DNA from: Jatrophihabitans sp964252635
GTDB taxonomy: Bacteria; Actinomycetota; Actinomycetes; Mycobacteriales; Jatrophihabitantaceae
Assembly (NCBI RefSeq): GCF_964252635.1
Contig: NZ_CAXUNP010000018.1
Coordinates: 1-64,000, forward strand
Direction of reading: 5' to 3'
Length of the DNA stretch: 64,000 nt
Of the stretch, positions 17,591-27,731 are shown piece by piece; within the stretch, counting starts at the first letter, position 1, and each line of letters starts with the position of its first letter. The translations under genes were made by a program, and so were the position numbers. Under the pieces are notes generated by a model, which did not search any database, was not told the origin of the DNA, and worked only from the letters and a program-made list of their open reading frames with translations.

Positions 17591-17650
17591 TGTCCTCTCT
17601 GACGCGGTGGCGGGATACGCGCCCGAGATCGAGCCACGGCGTGGGAGAGG
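17591..17650. repeat. Long imperfect hairpin element, copy A
   Basis: About 20-base arms (15 of 20 pairing) surround a 21-base loop directly downstream of clpX. Arm and loop resemble the element at 56532-56598 (shared GCGGTGGCG and CGAGCCAC), and the loop also recalls the one at 41938-41995. It probably acts as a terminator or 3'-end stabiliser and belongs to a dispersed family. Confidence 0.6.
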
Positions 17651-17703
17651 CGTCGTGGTCGTCATGACCCGGCACCGTCGGCAAAGGGCCGAGGAACGGG
17701 TCG

Positions 17704-17709
17704 TAATCT
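17704..17709 (+). promoter_or_regulatory. Candidate -10 box, leaderless promoter for the M3 peptidase gene
   Basis: TAATCT is seven bases before the ATG at 17717, and no Shine-Dalgarno sequence precedes that ATG. Confidence 0.45.
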
Positions 17710-17716
17710 CGATTCC

Positions 17717-19644
<1,928 letters not shown>

Positions 19645-19648
<4 letters not shown>

Positions 19649-20439
19649 GGGATCGGGCCCCGCCGGGCGACGTACACGCGGTCCTCGACCGGGTGGTAGC
19701 CGAGCGTCTGGTAGATCTTGTTCGACGTCGGGTTGTCGAGATCGGTGAACAGCACCGGGATGGCGCCGTCGTCGAGGATCGACCGGGTGGCCGATGCGGT
19801 GACGCCGGAGCCGTAGCCCCGGCCGCGCTGCTCGGGCGGGGTGTACACCGGGCCGATGCGCGCGCTGCCCGAGATGACCGGGCGCCGGCACGCGATGGCC
19901 GTCGGTTCGCCCGCGGGGTCGAGCCAGAGGTGCAGTAAGCCGCCGTCCAGCGAGGTGTCGGCAACCGCGTCGGTACGGGGTATGTCGTCGCGGGCCTCGG
20001 CGGCGAACGCGGCGACGCACGCCCGGGCGAACGCACGGTGCTCGGGCCCGGCGACGACGGCGTACCCGTCGACCGCCGGCTCGGTCAGCCGGTCGAGCCG
20101 GTAGAGGCGCTGGCGCTCGACGGTGGGGTCGACCCCCAGCAGCTCGGCCAGGGGCCACACCTGATCCTCGGCGCCCGAGAGCGCGGTGAGGTCATCGAGT
20201 GCGGCGAGCAGCCCGTGCAGCTCGCCGCGGCGTTCCTCGGTCCAGGTACCGACCAGCAGGACCGGGTACAGCGCCCCGGAGCGCACCGCCAGCCGGTCGC
20301 CGTCGGTCGCGGCCCATGCCGAGCCCTCCAGCATCAGCAGCATGGTGCCGAGCACGGTGTGGCGGACTGGGTCGGCGGCGAGCAGCGGTTCGACGAGGGC
20401 ACGGATCGCGGCGTGATCGGTGGTGGTGGTCAGGGGCAC
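19645..20439 (-). CDS. GNAT family N-acetyltransferase
   Basis: A 264-residue protein with a C-terminal GNAT fold. The acetyl-CoA loop reads PEQRGRGYGSGVTASATRSI (residues ~200-219) after the strand SARIGPVYT, followed by LFTDLDNPTSNKIYQTLGYH near the C-terminus. The N-terminal ~120 residues are a divergent extra domain. The acetyl acceptor cannot be predicted. The start is a GTG with no obvious ribosome site. It is convergent with the M3 peptidase (4-bp overlap) and divergent from valS. Confidence 0.85.
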
Positions 20440-20490
20440 CCGTCGATCATGACGCGTACGGCCAGCGCAATTGCGGCTACCGAGGGTTCG

Positions 20491-20496
20491 TAGGAT
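20491..20496 (+). promoter_or_regulatory. Candidate -10 box, leaderless promoter for valS
   Basis: TAGGAT stands six bases before the valS GTG at 20503; no ribosome site is present. No T-box or leader peptide is visible, unlike leuS. Confidence 0.45.
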
Positions 20497-20502
20497 TGGC
20501 CG

Positions 20503-23097
20503 GTGAGCTCACCCGCCTCGTCCTCCGCCCCCGGTCTGCCGACGCACTTCGTGCCGGCCGACGTCGAGGGCCCGCTCTACGAGCGGTGGGTCGAGCGCGG
20601 CTACTTCACCGCCGATCCGTCGAGCGACAAGCCGCGGTTCTCCCTCGTCATCCCGCCGCCCAACGTCACCGGCTCGCTGCACCTCGGGCACGCGCTGGAG
20701 CAGTCGATGATGGACGCGGTGACCCGCCGGGCGCGGATGCGCGGCTTCGACACGCTGTGGCTGCCGGGCATGGACCACGCCAGCATCGCGGTGAACAACC
20801 TGGTCGAGCGCTACCTGTCCGAGACCGAGGGCAAGGGCCGCTTCGACTACTCGCGCGAGGAGTTCGTCGAGAAGGCGTGGGAGTGGAAGGCCCGCTACGG
20901 CGGGCAGATCCTCGGCCAGATGCGCCGCCTGGGCGACGGGGTCGACTGGTCGCGCGAGCGCTTCACCATGGACGATGGGCTGTCGCGCGCCGTGCAGACG
21001 ATTTTCAAGCGGCTCTACGACGACGACCTCATCTACCGCGCCGAGCGGATCATCAACTGGTGCCCACGTGACCTCACCGCGCTGTCGGACATCGAGGTCG
21101 ACCACGTCGAGGAGCCCGGCGAGTTGATCTCGATCCGCTACGGCGACGGCGACGCGTCCATCGTGGTGGCCACCACCCGCGCCGAGACGATGCTCGGTGA
21201 CACCGCGGTGGCCGTCCACCCCGACGACGAGCGCTACCGCCACCTCGTCGGCACCGAGGTCGCCCTGCCGCTCACCGGGCGCACCATCCCGATCATCGCC
21301 GACGACCACGTCGACCCGTCTTTCGGCACCGGGGCGGTCAAGGTGACCCCGGCGCACGACCCGAACGACTTCGAGATCGGCCGCCGGCACGAGCTGCCCA
21401 TGCCGACGATCATGGACGAGCGCGCGAACATCACCGCGCCCGGCCCGTTCGAGGGCCTGAACCGGCTCGAGGCGCGGACGGCGGTCGTGGCGGCGCTGCG
21501 CGAGGAGGGGCGGATCGTCGCCGAGAAGCGGCCCTACCTGCACTCGGTCGGGCACTGCTCGCGCTGCGACACGGTGGTGGAGCCGCGCCTGTCGCTGCAG
21601 TGGTGGGTGCGGGTCGAGACACTGGCCAAGGCCGCGGGTGACGCCGTGCGCGACGGCCGCGTAGTCATCGAGCCGCCGTCGCTGGCCGGGCGGTACTTCC
21701 AGTGGGTCGACGGGCTGCGCGACTGGAACATCAGCCGCCAGCTCTGGTGGGGCCACCGCATCCCGGTCTGGTACTCACCCGACGGCGACGACGTCTGCGT
21801 CGGCCCGGACGAGACGCCGCCCGCGGGCTGGACGCAGGACGAGGACGTGCTCGACACCTGGTTCTCCTCCGCGCTCTGGCCGTTCTCCACACTCGGCTGG
21901 CCCGACGACACCGAGGACCTGCGCGCCTACTACCCGACCACTCTGCTCGTCACCGGCTACGACATCCTGTTCTTCTGGGTCGTGCGGATGATGCTGTTCG
22001 GCCTCTACGCCATGGACGGCGAGCCGCCCTTCCGAACGGTGTTGCTGCACGGGCTGGTGCGCGACTCGTCGGGCAAGAAGATGTCGAAGTCCCGTGGCAA
22101 CGTGATCGACCCGCTGGTGTGGATGGACACCTACGGCGCGGACGCGGTGCGGTTGTCGCTGCTGCAGGGCGCCAACCCCGGTGCCGACCAGGCCGTCAAC
22201 GAGGAATGGGTGGTCGGCGCCCGGAACTTCTGCACCAAGCTGTGGAACGCGACGCGCTTCGCGATGATCAGCGGCGCCACGGTGACCGGGCCGGTGCCGG
22301 ACCACGTCGAGGGGCCGGACGCCTGGATCCTGTCGCGCCTGGCCGAGGTGATCGCCGAGGTCGACGCGCTGTACGAGCGCTTCGAGTTCGCCAAGATCGC
22401 CGACGTGCTCTACCACTTCGCGTGGGACGAGGTGTGCGACTGGTACATCGAGCTGGCCAAGCTCTCGTTGTCCGGGCCCGGCGGCGACACCACACGTCGG
22501 GTGCTCGGCGAGGTCCTCGACGGGCTGCTGCGGCTGCTGCACCCGATGGTCCCGTTCGTCACCGAGGAACTGTGGACGGCGCTGACGGGTGGCGAGTCCC
22601 TGGTCGTCGCGTCCTGGCCGCAGGCCGACCCGTCGCGATCGGCACCGGACGCGACCGCGGACGTCACCCTGGTGCAGACCGTGGTGACCGAGGTGCGGCG
22701 CTTCCGCTCCGAGCAGGGCGTCAAGCCCTCGTTGCGCGTGCCGGCCGCGCTCGCCGGCGCGTCGCCAACGACCGAGCCCGCGATCCGTTCGCTGCTGCGC
22801 CTCGACGAGCCGGGCGACGGTTTCGCGGCCACGGCCTCGATCACCACCGCCGCGGGCGTGAGCGTCGACTTCGACCTGTCGGGCACCATCGATGTCGCCG
22901 CCGAGCGGGCCCGCCTCACCAAGGACCGCGCCGCCGCCGAGAAGGAGCAGGCCGTGAACGCGGGCAAGCTCGGCAACGAGGCGTTCACCGGCAAGGCGCC
23001 CGAGGCCGTCGTGGCCAAGGTCCAGGCCCGGCTCGCCGCGGCCGAGGCCGAGCTGGCCCGCATCGACGCGGCGCTGGCTGCATTACCGCCCGGCTGA
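20503..23097 (+). CDS. valS: Valyl-tRNA synthetase
   Basis: An 864-residue class I synthetase that charges tRNA-Val. The HIGH motif appears as HLGH in PPNVTGSLHLGHALEQS (near residue 61), the KMSKS motif as SGKKMSKSRGN (near 525), and the CP1 editing domain lies between. The C-terminal coiled coil (~800-864; RARLTKDRAAAEKEQAVNAG) is the ValS arm. The GTG at 20503 is preceded by a -10-like box rather than a ribosome site. It heads a run with a YcxB-like gene, folC and a DUF4233 gene. Confidence 0.98.
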   Translation: MSSPASSSAPGLPTHFVPADVEGPLYERWVERGYFTADPSSDKPRFSLVIPPPNVTGSLHLGHALEQSMMDAVTRRARMRGFDTLWLPGMDHASIAVNNLVERYLSETEGKGRFDYSREEFVEKAWEWKARYGGQILGQMRRLGDGVDWSRERFTMDDGLSRAVQTIFKRLYDDDLIYRAERIINWCPRDLTALSDIEVDHVEEPGELISIRYGDGDASIVVATTRAETMLGDTAVAVHPDDERYRHLVGTEVALPLTGRTIPIIADDHVDPSFGTGAVKVTPAHDPNDFEIGRRHELPMPTIMDERANITAPGPFEGLNRLEARTAVVAALREEGRIVAEKRPYLHSVGHCSRCDTVVEPRLSLQWWVRVETLAKAAGDAVRDGRVVIEPPSLAGRYFQWVDGLRDWNISRQLWWGHRIPVWYSPDGDDVCVGPDETPPAGWTQDEDVLDTWFSSALWPFSTLGWPDDTEDLRAYYPTTLLVTGYDILFFWVVRMMLFGLYAMDGEPPFRTVLLHGLVRDSSGKKMSKSRGNVIDPLVWMDTYGADAVRLSLLQGANPGADQAVNEEWVVGARNFCTKLWNATRFAMISGATVTGPVPDHVEGPDAWILSRLAEVIAEVDALYERFEFAKIADVLYHFAWDEVCDWYIELAKLSLSGPGGDTTRRVLGEVLDGLLRLLHPMVPFVTEELWTALTGGESLVVASWPQADPSRSAPDATADVTLVQTVVTEVRRFRSEQGVKPSLRVPAALAGASPTTEPAIRSLLRLDEPGDGFAATASITTAAGVSVDFDLSGTIDVAAERARLTKDRAAAEKEQAVNAGKLGNEAFTGKAPEAVVAKVQARLAAAEAELARIDAALAALPPG

Positions 23098-23100
23098 GCC

Positions 23101-23562
23101 GTGCCGCCCTACACGGTCCAGCGCCGCGACCCGAGACGGGTGGCCGACGCCGTCATCCGCTACCAGCTCGCCCAGCCGCGACTCGCGCTGACGGTGGCGG
23201 TCGTGGCGCTCGTGGCGGTCTTCGGGGGAGCGTCCGCAGGGGTCGGCGGGGCGGTGCTCGCCGCGCTGGCCGTCGTCGTGCTGGTCTCGCTCGTCGTGCT
23301 CTACAAGCGCGGCCAGCTCGCCAAGACGCTGGGCCGGCGGGGGTTCCGGCCGGGCACGGCCCTCGACGCGACGATGGACGAGACCGGCCTCACGGTCACG
23401 ACGCCGGACGGGTCCGGGCGCCATCCGTGGACCGAGATCGAGCACGTCCGGGTGATCAAGGACGTCGTGCTGTTCCGGCCCGCGGCGGCACGGTTCGTGG
23501 TGGCCCTACCCGTCGAAGCCCTGCCCGACGGGGCACTCGAACGCGTTCTCGGTCCGGCCTGA
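23101..23562 (+). CDS. YcxB-like membrane protein
   Basis: A 153-residue protein with two N-terminal membrane helices (LALTVAVVALVAVFGGASAG and GGAVLAALAVVVLVSLVVLY) and a C-terminal soluble PH-like domain of the YcxB type (HPWTEIEHVRVIKDVVLFRP). The function of the family is unknown. It starts with GTG three bases after the valS stop, so translation is probably coupled. The C-terminal domain match is moderate; the membrane topology is clear. Confidence 0.75.
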   Translation: MPPYTVQRRDPRRVADAVIRYQLAQPRLALTVAVVALVAVFGGASAGVGGAVLAALAVVVLVSLVVLYKRGQLAKTLGRRGFRPGTALDATMDETGLTVTTPDGSGRHPWTEIEHVRVIKDVVLFRPAAARFVVALPVEALPDGALERVLGPA

Positions 23563-23575
23563 CGGACGCCGTCCG

Positions 23576-23581
23576 TAGACT
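23576..23581 (+). promoter_or_regulatory. Candidate -10 box for folC
   Basis: TAGACT lies eight bases before the folC GTG at 23590, in the only gap of this operon; an internal leaderless promoter is possible. Confidence 0.35.
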
Positions 23582-23589
23582 GGCGTGTT

Positions 23590-24972
23590 GTGGCGGTGAC
23601 CGAGAAGCAGAAGTACGCGCAGGAGCTGCGCGAGGTCGAGCAGGCGATCTTCGGCCGGCGCGGCGAGGGCCACGTCAACCCCACCAACGAGCGGATGCAG
23701 GCCCTGGTCGACGTGCTCGGCGACCCGCAGCGGGCCTACCGCTCGATCCACCTGACGGGCACCAACGGCAAGACCACCACGGCCCGCATGATCGACCAGT
23801 TGCTCCGCGGCTTCGGCATCCGGACCGGTCGGTACACGAGCCCGCACCTGGAGCGGGTCACCGAGCGGATCGTCATCGACGGCGAACCGGTCAGCGACCG
23901 CACGTTCGTCGAGGCCTACCGCGAGCTCGAGCCGTACGTCGAGCTGCTCGACGCCCGCTCCGACACCCCGCTGTCGTTCTTCGAGATCGTCACCGCGCTC
24001 GCGTACTCGATCTTCGCCGACGCGCCCGTCGACGTGGCCGTCGTCGAGGTCGGCATGGGCGGCACCTGGGACAACACCAACGTCATCGACGCCGAGATCG
24101 CGGTCGTGACGCCGATCGGCATCGACCACACCCAGTATCTCGGCAACACCGTCGAGCAGATCGCGTCCGAGAAGGCCGGGATCATCAAGCCCGACTCGGT
24201 CGCGATCCTGGCCGCGCAGCCCAACGAGGCCGCGCCGGTGCTCGTGCAGCGCGCGGTCGAGGTCGACGCGACCGTCGCGCGCGAGGGCATGGAGTTCGGT
24301 GTGCTCGAGCGCGAGATCGCGGTCGGGGGCCAGCTGCTGCGCCTGCAGGGCCTCGGCGGCGTCTACGACGAGGTCTTCCTGCCGTTGTTCGGTGCGCACC
24401 AGGCGCAGAACGCGTCAGTGGCCCTGGCCGCCGTCGAGGCGTTCTTCGGCGCGGGCGGGCAGACGGGCGCCCTCGACATCGAGGTCGTCCGCGAGGCCTT
24501 CGCGCAGGTCCGTTCGCCGGGCCGTCTCGAGGCCATCCGCTCCGCGCCGACCATCCTGCTCGACGCCGCCCACAACCCGGCGGGCCTGACGGCCACGCTG
24601 GCCGCGGTGGGGGAGTCCTTCGACTTCCGCCGGCTCGTCGGCGTGCTGGCCGTGATGGCCGACAAGGACGCGACGAGCATCGTCGAGCTGCTGGAACCCG
24701 CGGTGGACGAGATCGTGGTCACCGAGGCGTCGAGCACCCGCAGCCTGCCGGCCGACGACCTGGCCGCCATCGCCGTCCCGGTGTTCGGCGCCGACCGGGT
24801 CACCGTGGAACCGCGCCTCGACGACGCCCTCGAGGCCGCGGTGCGCCTGGCCGAGGACACCCCGGACGAGATCGTGTCCGGCGCCGGCGTCCTGGTGACG
24901 GGTTCGGTGCTCGCGGTGGGCGAGGCCCGCACCCTGCTCGGCGGCCCAGCGCGCCCGGGTGACACAGCGTGA
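23590..24972 (+). CDS. folC: Folylpolyglutamate synthase / dihydrofolate synthase
   Basis: A 460-residue Mur-ligase-family enzyme that adds glutamate to dihydropteroate and folates. The P-loop is HLTGTNGKTTTARMIDQ (near residue 58), followed by TSPHLERVTERI, VVEVGMGGTWDNTNVID, the conserved TPIGIDHTQYLG, and LLDAAHNPAG in the C-terminal domain. It lies after valS and overlaps the following DUF4233 gene by 4 bases, an order found in many actinobacteria. The GTG start lacks a ribosome site but has an upstream -10-like box. Confidence 0.96.
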   Translation: MAVTEKQKYAQELREVEQAIFGRRGEGHVNPTNERMQALVDVLGDPQRAYRSIHLTGTNGKTTTARMIDQLLRGFGIRTGRYTSPHLERVTERIVIDGEPVSDRTFVEAYRELEPYVELLDARSDTPLSFFEIVTALAYSIFADAPVDVAVVEVGMGGTWDNTNVIDAEIAVVTPIGIDHTQYLGNTVEQIASEKAGIIKPDSVAILAAQPNEAAPVLVQRAVEVDATVAREGMEFGVLEREIAVGGQLLRLQGLGGVYDEVFLPLFGAHQAQNASVALAAVEAFFGAGGQTGALDIEVVREAFAQVRSPGRLEAIRSAPTILLDAAHNPAGLTATLAAVGESFDFRRLVGVLAVMADKDATSIVELLEPAVDEIVVTEASSTRSLPADDLAAIAVPVFGADRVTVEPRLDDALEAAVRLAEDTPDEIVSGAGVLVTGSVLAVGEARTLLGGPARPGDTA

Positions 24973-25400
24973 CCGATCCCGACCGTGCACCCGAGACCGA
25001 CGACGACCAGCCGCAGGAGCCGACGCCGGAGCAGATCGAGGCCAGGGCCCGGCGGGCCGACCGCGCCACCCGCGGAGCGCTGGCCGCCATCCTCGCCCTC
25101 GAGGCGGTGGTCGTGCTGCTCGTACCGCGCGCGATCGCGTTGACGTCGGGCCTCGGCACGACCCGCACCGTCATCCTCATCGCGCTGGCCGTCGTGCTCG
25201 TCGCGGTCGCCGGGCTGTTGCGCCGGCCGTGGGGGATCGCCGTGGGGTCGGCCATGCAGGTGCTGTTCACGGCCACCGGCGTCATGATCACCACCATGTT
25301 CGTCGTCGGCGTGATCTTCGCGGCGATCTGGTTGCGGCTGTTGATGCTGCGTCACGAGATCGTCGGCTCGCCGGGCGGCCTGCGCCTGCTCGCCGGCTGA
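24969..25400 (+). CDS. DUF4233 domain membrane protein
   Basis: A 143-residue protein with an acidic N-terminal tail (~35 residues) and four predicted membrane helices (LAAILALEAVVVLLVPRAIA, TVILIALAVVLVAVAGLL, GIAVGSAMQVLFTATGVM, MFVVGVIFAAIWLRLLML). It matches the DUF4233 family that accompanies folC in actinobacteria. Function unknown. Its GTG overlaps the folC stop (GTGA), showing translational coupling. Confidence 0.85.
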   Translation: MTDPDRAPETDDDQPQEPTPEQIEARARRADRATRGALAAILALEAVVVLLVPRAIALTSGLGTTRTVILIALAVVLVAVAGLLRRPWGIAVGSAMQVLFTATGVMITTMFVVGVIFAAIWLRLLMLRHEIVGSPGGLRLLAG

Positions 25401-25425
25401 CCGGACCGCGCGGCAGGATGGGCGC

Positions 25426-26042
25426 GTGAGCGCAGCGCACCCCGACGAGCCGGCCGGCTGGGACGCCATCAGCAGGAAGCTGGCCGGAGTCCACGGGCCG
25501 GCGGAGCCGCTGCAGCTGTCCTACGCCGTCGCGGACGGGGCCGCCGAGGACAACCCGGCGCTGCAGGCCTGCTCGGCCTACGCCGCCCCGGGTTTCTGGC
25601 ACTACGTCACCTACGGCCTCAGCGAGCTGTACTCGCCCCCGGTGAGGTGTCCGGCTGGGGCATCGAACTCACGATGCGGGTCGTGCGCGGCCGCGAGCCG
25701 TCCGCGCCGCGCTGGCCGTTCGTCGCGCTGCACACGCTGGCCGAGCACGTGCACACCTCGCGCACCCCGCTGCGTGGCGGTGACCGGATCGACCTGCACC
25801 GCCCGATCACCGGCTACCCCGAGCTGCCCGACGCCCCGCCCACCGACCAGACGATGTTCGCCGCGACCGTCGACCCCCAACTCGGCATGCTGCGCGGACC
25901 GAACGGCCGGGTGACCTTCCTGCAGGTGGTCGGTGCCACGCCGGCCGAGAAGGCGCGCATGATCGCGACGTCGACCGAGGCCGTGCTCGCGGAGTTCGCG
26001 CGGTTCAACCGCCTGCTGGTCATCGACCCCCGCCGGGCCTGA
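25426..26042 (+). pseudogene. Suppressor-of-fused (SUFU) domain gene, disrupted by a frameshift
   Basis: The first part (GTG at 25426) reads to FWHYVTYGLSELYSP, a SUFU-domain core motif. The rest of the domain (EVSGWGIELTMRVVRG ... NRLLVIDPRRA, to 26042) continues in another frame. The switch falls at a run of five C at 25636-25640. Related proteins usually have a few more residues between ELY and EVSGWG, so a small deletion, a base-calling error or a real pseudogene are all possible. Both halves are well conserved outside the break. Bacterial SUFU proteins have no settled function; several are linked to polymorphic toxin immunity. It lies between the DUF4233 gene and ndk. Confidence 0.75.
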
Positions 26043-26055
26043 CCCCGACGCTCGC

Positions 26056-26061
26056 TAGGCT
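26056..26061 (+). promoter_or_regulatory. Candidate -10 box, leaderless promoter for ndk
   Basis: TAGGCT is six bases before the ndk GTG at 26068, with no ribosome site between. Confidence 0.4.
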
Positions 26062-26067
26062 CGGCGC

Positions 26068-26496
26068 GTGAGCGTCGAACGCACCCTTGTCCTCGTCAAG
26101 CCCGACGGCGTGCGCCGCGGCCTGTCCGGCGAGGTGATCCGGCGCATCGAGGCCAAGGGCTACGTCCTGGTCGCGCTCCGGATGCGGGACGCCACGCCCG
26201 AGCTGCTCGCCGAGCACTACGCGGAGCACGTCGGCAAGCCCTTCTACGACCCGCTCGTCGAGTTCATGCTCTCCGGCCCCGTGGTGGCCATGGTCGTCGA
26301 GGGCGAGCGCGTCATCGAGGGCTTCCGTTCGCTGGCCGGCGCCACCGACCCCACCACCGCCGCCCCCGGCACGATCCGCGGCGACCTCGGTCGGGACTGG
26401 GGTCTGAAGGTCCAGCAGAACCTGGTGCACGGATCGGACGCGCCGGCGTCGGCCGAGCGCGAGATCGGGCTGTGGTTCCCGCCGTCAACGGGCTGA
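26068..26496 (+). CDS. ndk: Nucleoside diphosphate kinase
   Basis: A 142-residue enzyme that exchanges the gamma phosphate between nucleoside triphosphates and diphosphates. ERTLVLVKPDGVRRGLSGEV opens the fold and the phospho-acceptor His is in NLVHGSDAPASAEREI (near residue 118). Length and order fit the family throughout. The GTG start appears leaderless. It is followed by a hairpin at 26522-26545 and then the mre operon, an order common in actinobacteria. Confidence 0.97.
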   Translation: MSVERTLVLVKPDGVRRGLSGEVIRRIEAKGYVLVALRMRDATPELLAEHYAEHVGKPFYDPLVEFMLSGPVVAMVVEGERVIEGFRSLAGATDPTTAAPGTIRGDLGRDWGLKVQQNLVHGSDAPASAEREIGLWFPPSTG

Positions 26497-26521
26497 GAGC
26501 CTTCGTCACATCAGTAACACA

Positions 26522-26545
26522 CGACTCGTCCGTATCCGCGAGTCG
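26522..26545. terminator. Hairpin between ndk and mreB
   Basis: CGACTCG pairs perfectly with CGAGTCG across a 10-base loop, 25 bases after the ndk stop. No T-run follows. It is a plausible terminator separating ndk from the mre operon. Confidence 0.45.
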
Positions 26546-26572
26546 CAGCGGGGGATGACCCCGGCACAACCC

Positions 26573-26612
26573 TACGATCGCTGCAGACCGTCCGTGTTCG
26601 GTGGACGGCTGC
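26573..26612 (+). promoter_or_regulatory. mreB promoter -10 box and 5' leader hairpin
   Basis: TACGAT (26573-26578) is a reasonable -10 box that would start transcription near 26585. A stem follows at once: GCAG + CCGTCC (26583-26593) pairs with GGACGG + CTGC (26603-26612) around a nine-base loop, with one bulged A. A stem-loop at the extreme 5' end could stabilise the message or hinder ribosome entry. It also makes the in-frame GTG at 26601 an unlikely start. Confidence 0.45.
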
Positions 26613-26669
26613 TGCTGCGACGAAGGGCTTGGGCCGGCCGTGACGTACACCCCGATCGCGAGGCGCGCG

Positions 26670-27719
26670 ATGGTCTCGCGTGTGTCGCAACGCGGCGGTG
26701 ACCTCCTCGGCGGCGACCTCGCGATCGACCTCGGCACGGCGAACACCCTCGTCTACGCACGCGGCCGCGGCATCATGCTCAACGAGCCGTCGGTCGTCGC
26801 CGTCGACGTGACGACCAACTCGGTGGTCGCGGTCGGCGCCGAGGCCAAGCGCATGATCGGCCGCACGCCCGACCACATCCGCGCCGTGCGGCCGCTGCAG
26901 GACGGCGTCATCGCCGACTACGACGTCACCTCGGAGATGCTGCGCTACTTCGTGCGCAAGGTGCTGCGCCGGCGCGGTGCGCTCACCGGCCCGCGCATCG
27001 TGGTGTGTGTGCCGTCGGGCATCACCAGCGTCGAGCAGCGCGCCGTCAGCGAGGCGGCGTACGCAGCCGGCGCCCGCAAGGTGCACACCATCTCCGAGCC
27101 CATGGCCGCGGCGATCGGCGCCGGGCTGCCGGTCAACCAGCCGTCGGGCTCGATGGTCGTCGACATCGGCGGCGGCACCACCGAGGTCGCGATCCTCGCG
27201 CTCGGCGGCATCGTCGCCTCGACCAGCGTGCGAGTGGCCGGAGACGCGCTCGACACCGCGATCAGCGACTTCGTCCGGGCGGAGTTCTCGCTGCTCGTCG
27301 GCGAGCGGACGGCCGAGGAACTCAAGATCAGCGTGGGGTCGGCGTTCCCGACGTCCGGCCCGAAGACCGCGGAGATCCGCGGCCGCGAGGTCAGCACCGG
27401 CCTGCCGCGCAACATCGCCATCTCCGCCGACGAGCTGCGCAAGGCGATGGACCCGCCGATCGCCCGCATCGTCGCTGCCGTCCGCACCACCCTCGACCGC
27501 TGCCCGCCGGAGCTCGCCGGCGACCTGTTCTCGGGCGGCATCGTGCTGACCGGCGGTGGCGCGCTGCTGCGGGGCATGGACGCGCGGCTGCAGCACGAAC
27601 TCGGCGTGCCCGTCCAGGTCGCCGAACGGCCCCTCGACTCCGTGGTCCTCGGCACCGCGACCGTGGTCGAGCACTTCGACCAGCTGCATCGCGTCGTCGT
27701 CGACGGCCACCGACGCTGA
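26670..27719 (+). CDS. mreB: Rod shape-determining protein MreB
   Basis: An actin homologue of 349 residues that polymerises under the membrane and positions wall synthesis. The nucleotide-binding elements are LAIDLGTANTLVYARGRGIM (phosphate 1), MVVDIGGGTTEVAILALGG (phosphate 2) and IVLTGGGALLRGM (adenosine). The ATG at 26670 was chosen because GAGG precedes it by six bases; a GTG at 26640 is an alternative and GTG 26601 lies inside a leader hairpin. It heads mreB-mreC-mreD-PBP2-rodA, most of whose genes overlap. Confidence 0.95.
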   Translation: MVSRVSQRGGDLLGGDLAIDLGTANTLVYARGRGIMLNEPSVVAVDVTTNSVVAVGAEAKRMIGRTPDHIRAVRPLQDGVIADYDVTSEMLRYFVRKVLRRRGALTGPRIVVCVPSGITSVEQRAVSEAAYAAGARKVHTISEPMAAAIGAGLPVNQPSGSMVVDIGGGTTEVAILALGGIVASTSVRVAGDALDTAISDFVRAEFSLLVGERTAEELKISVGSAFPTSGPKTAEIRGREVSTGLPRNIAISADELRKAMDPPIARIVAAVRTTLDRCPPELAGDLFSGGIVLTGGGALLRGMDARLQHELGVPVQVAERPLDSVVLGTATVVEHFDQLHRVVVDGHRR

Positions 27720-27731
27720 CCCGGGCCGCTC

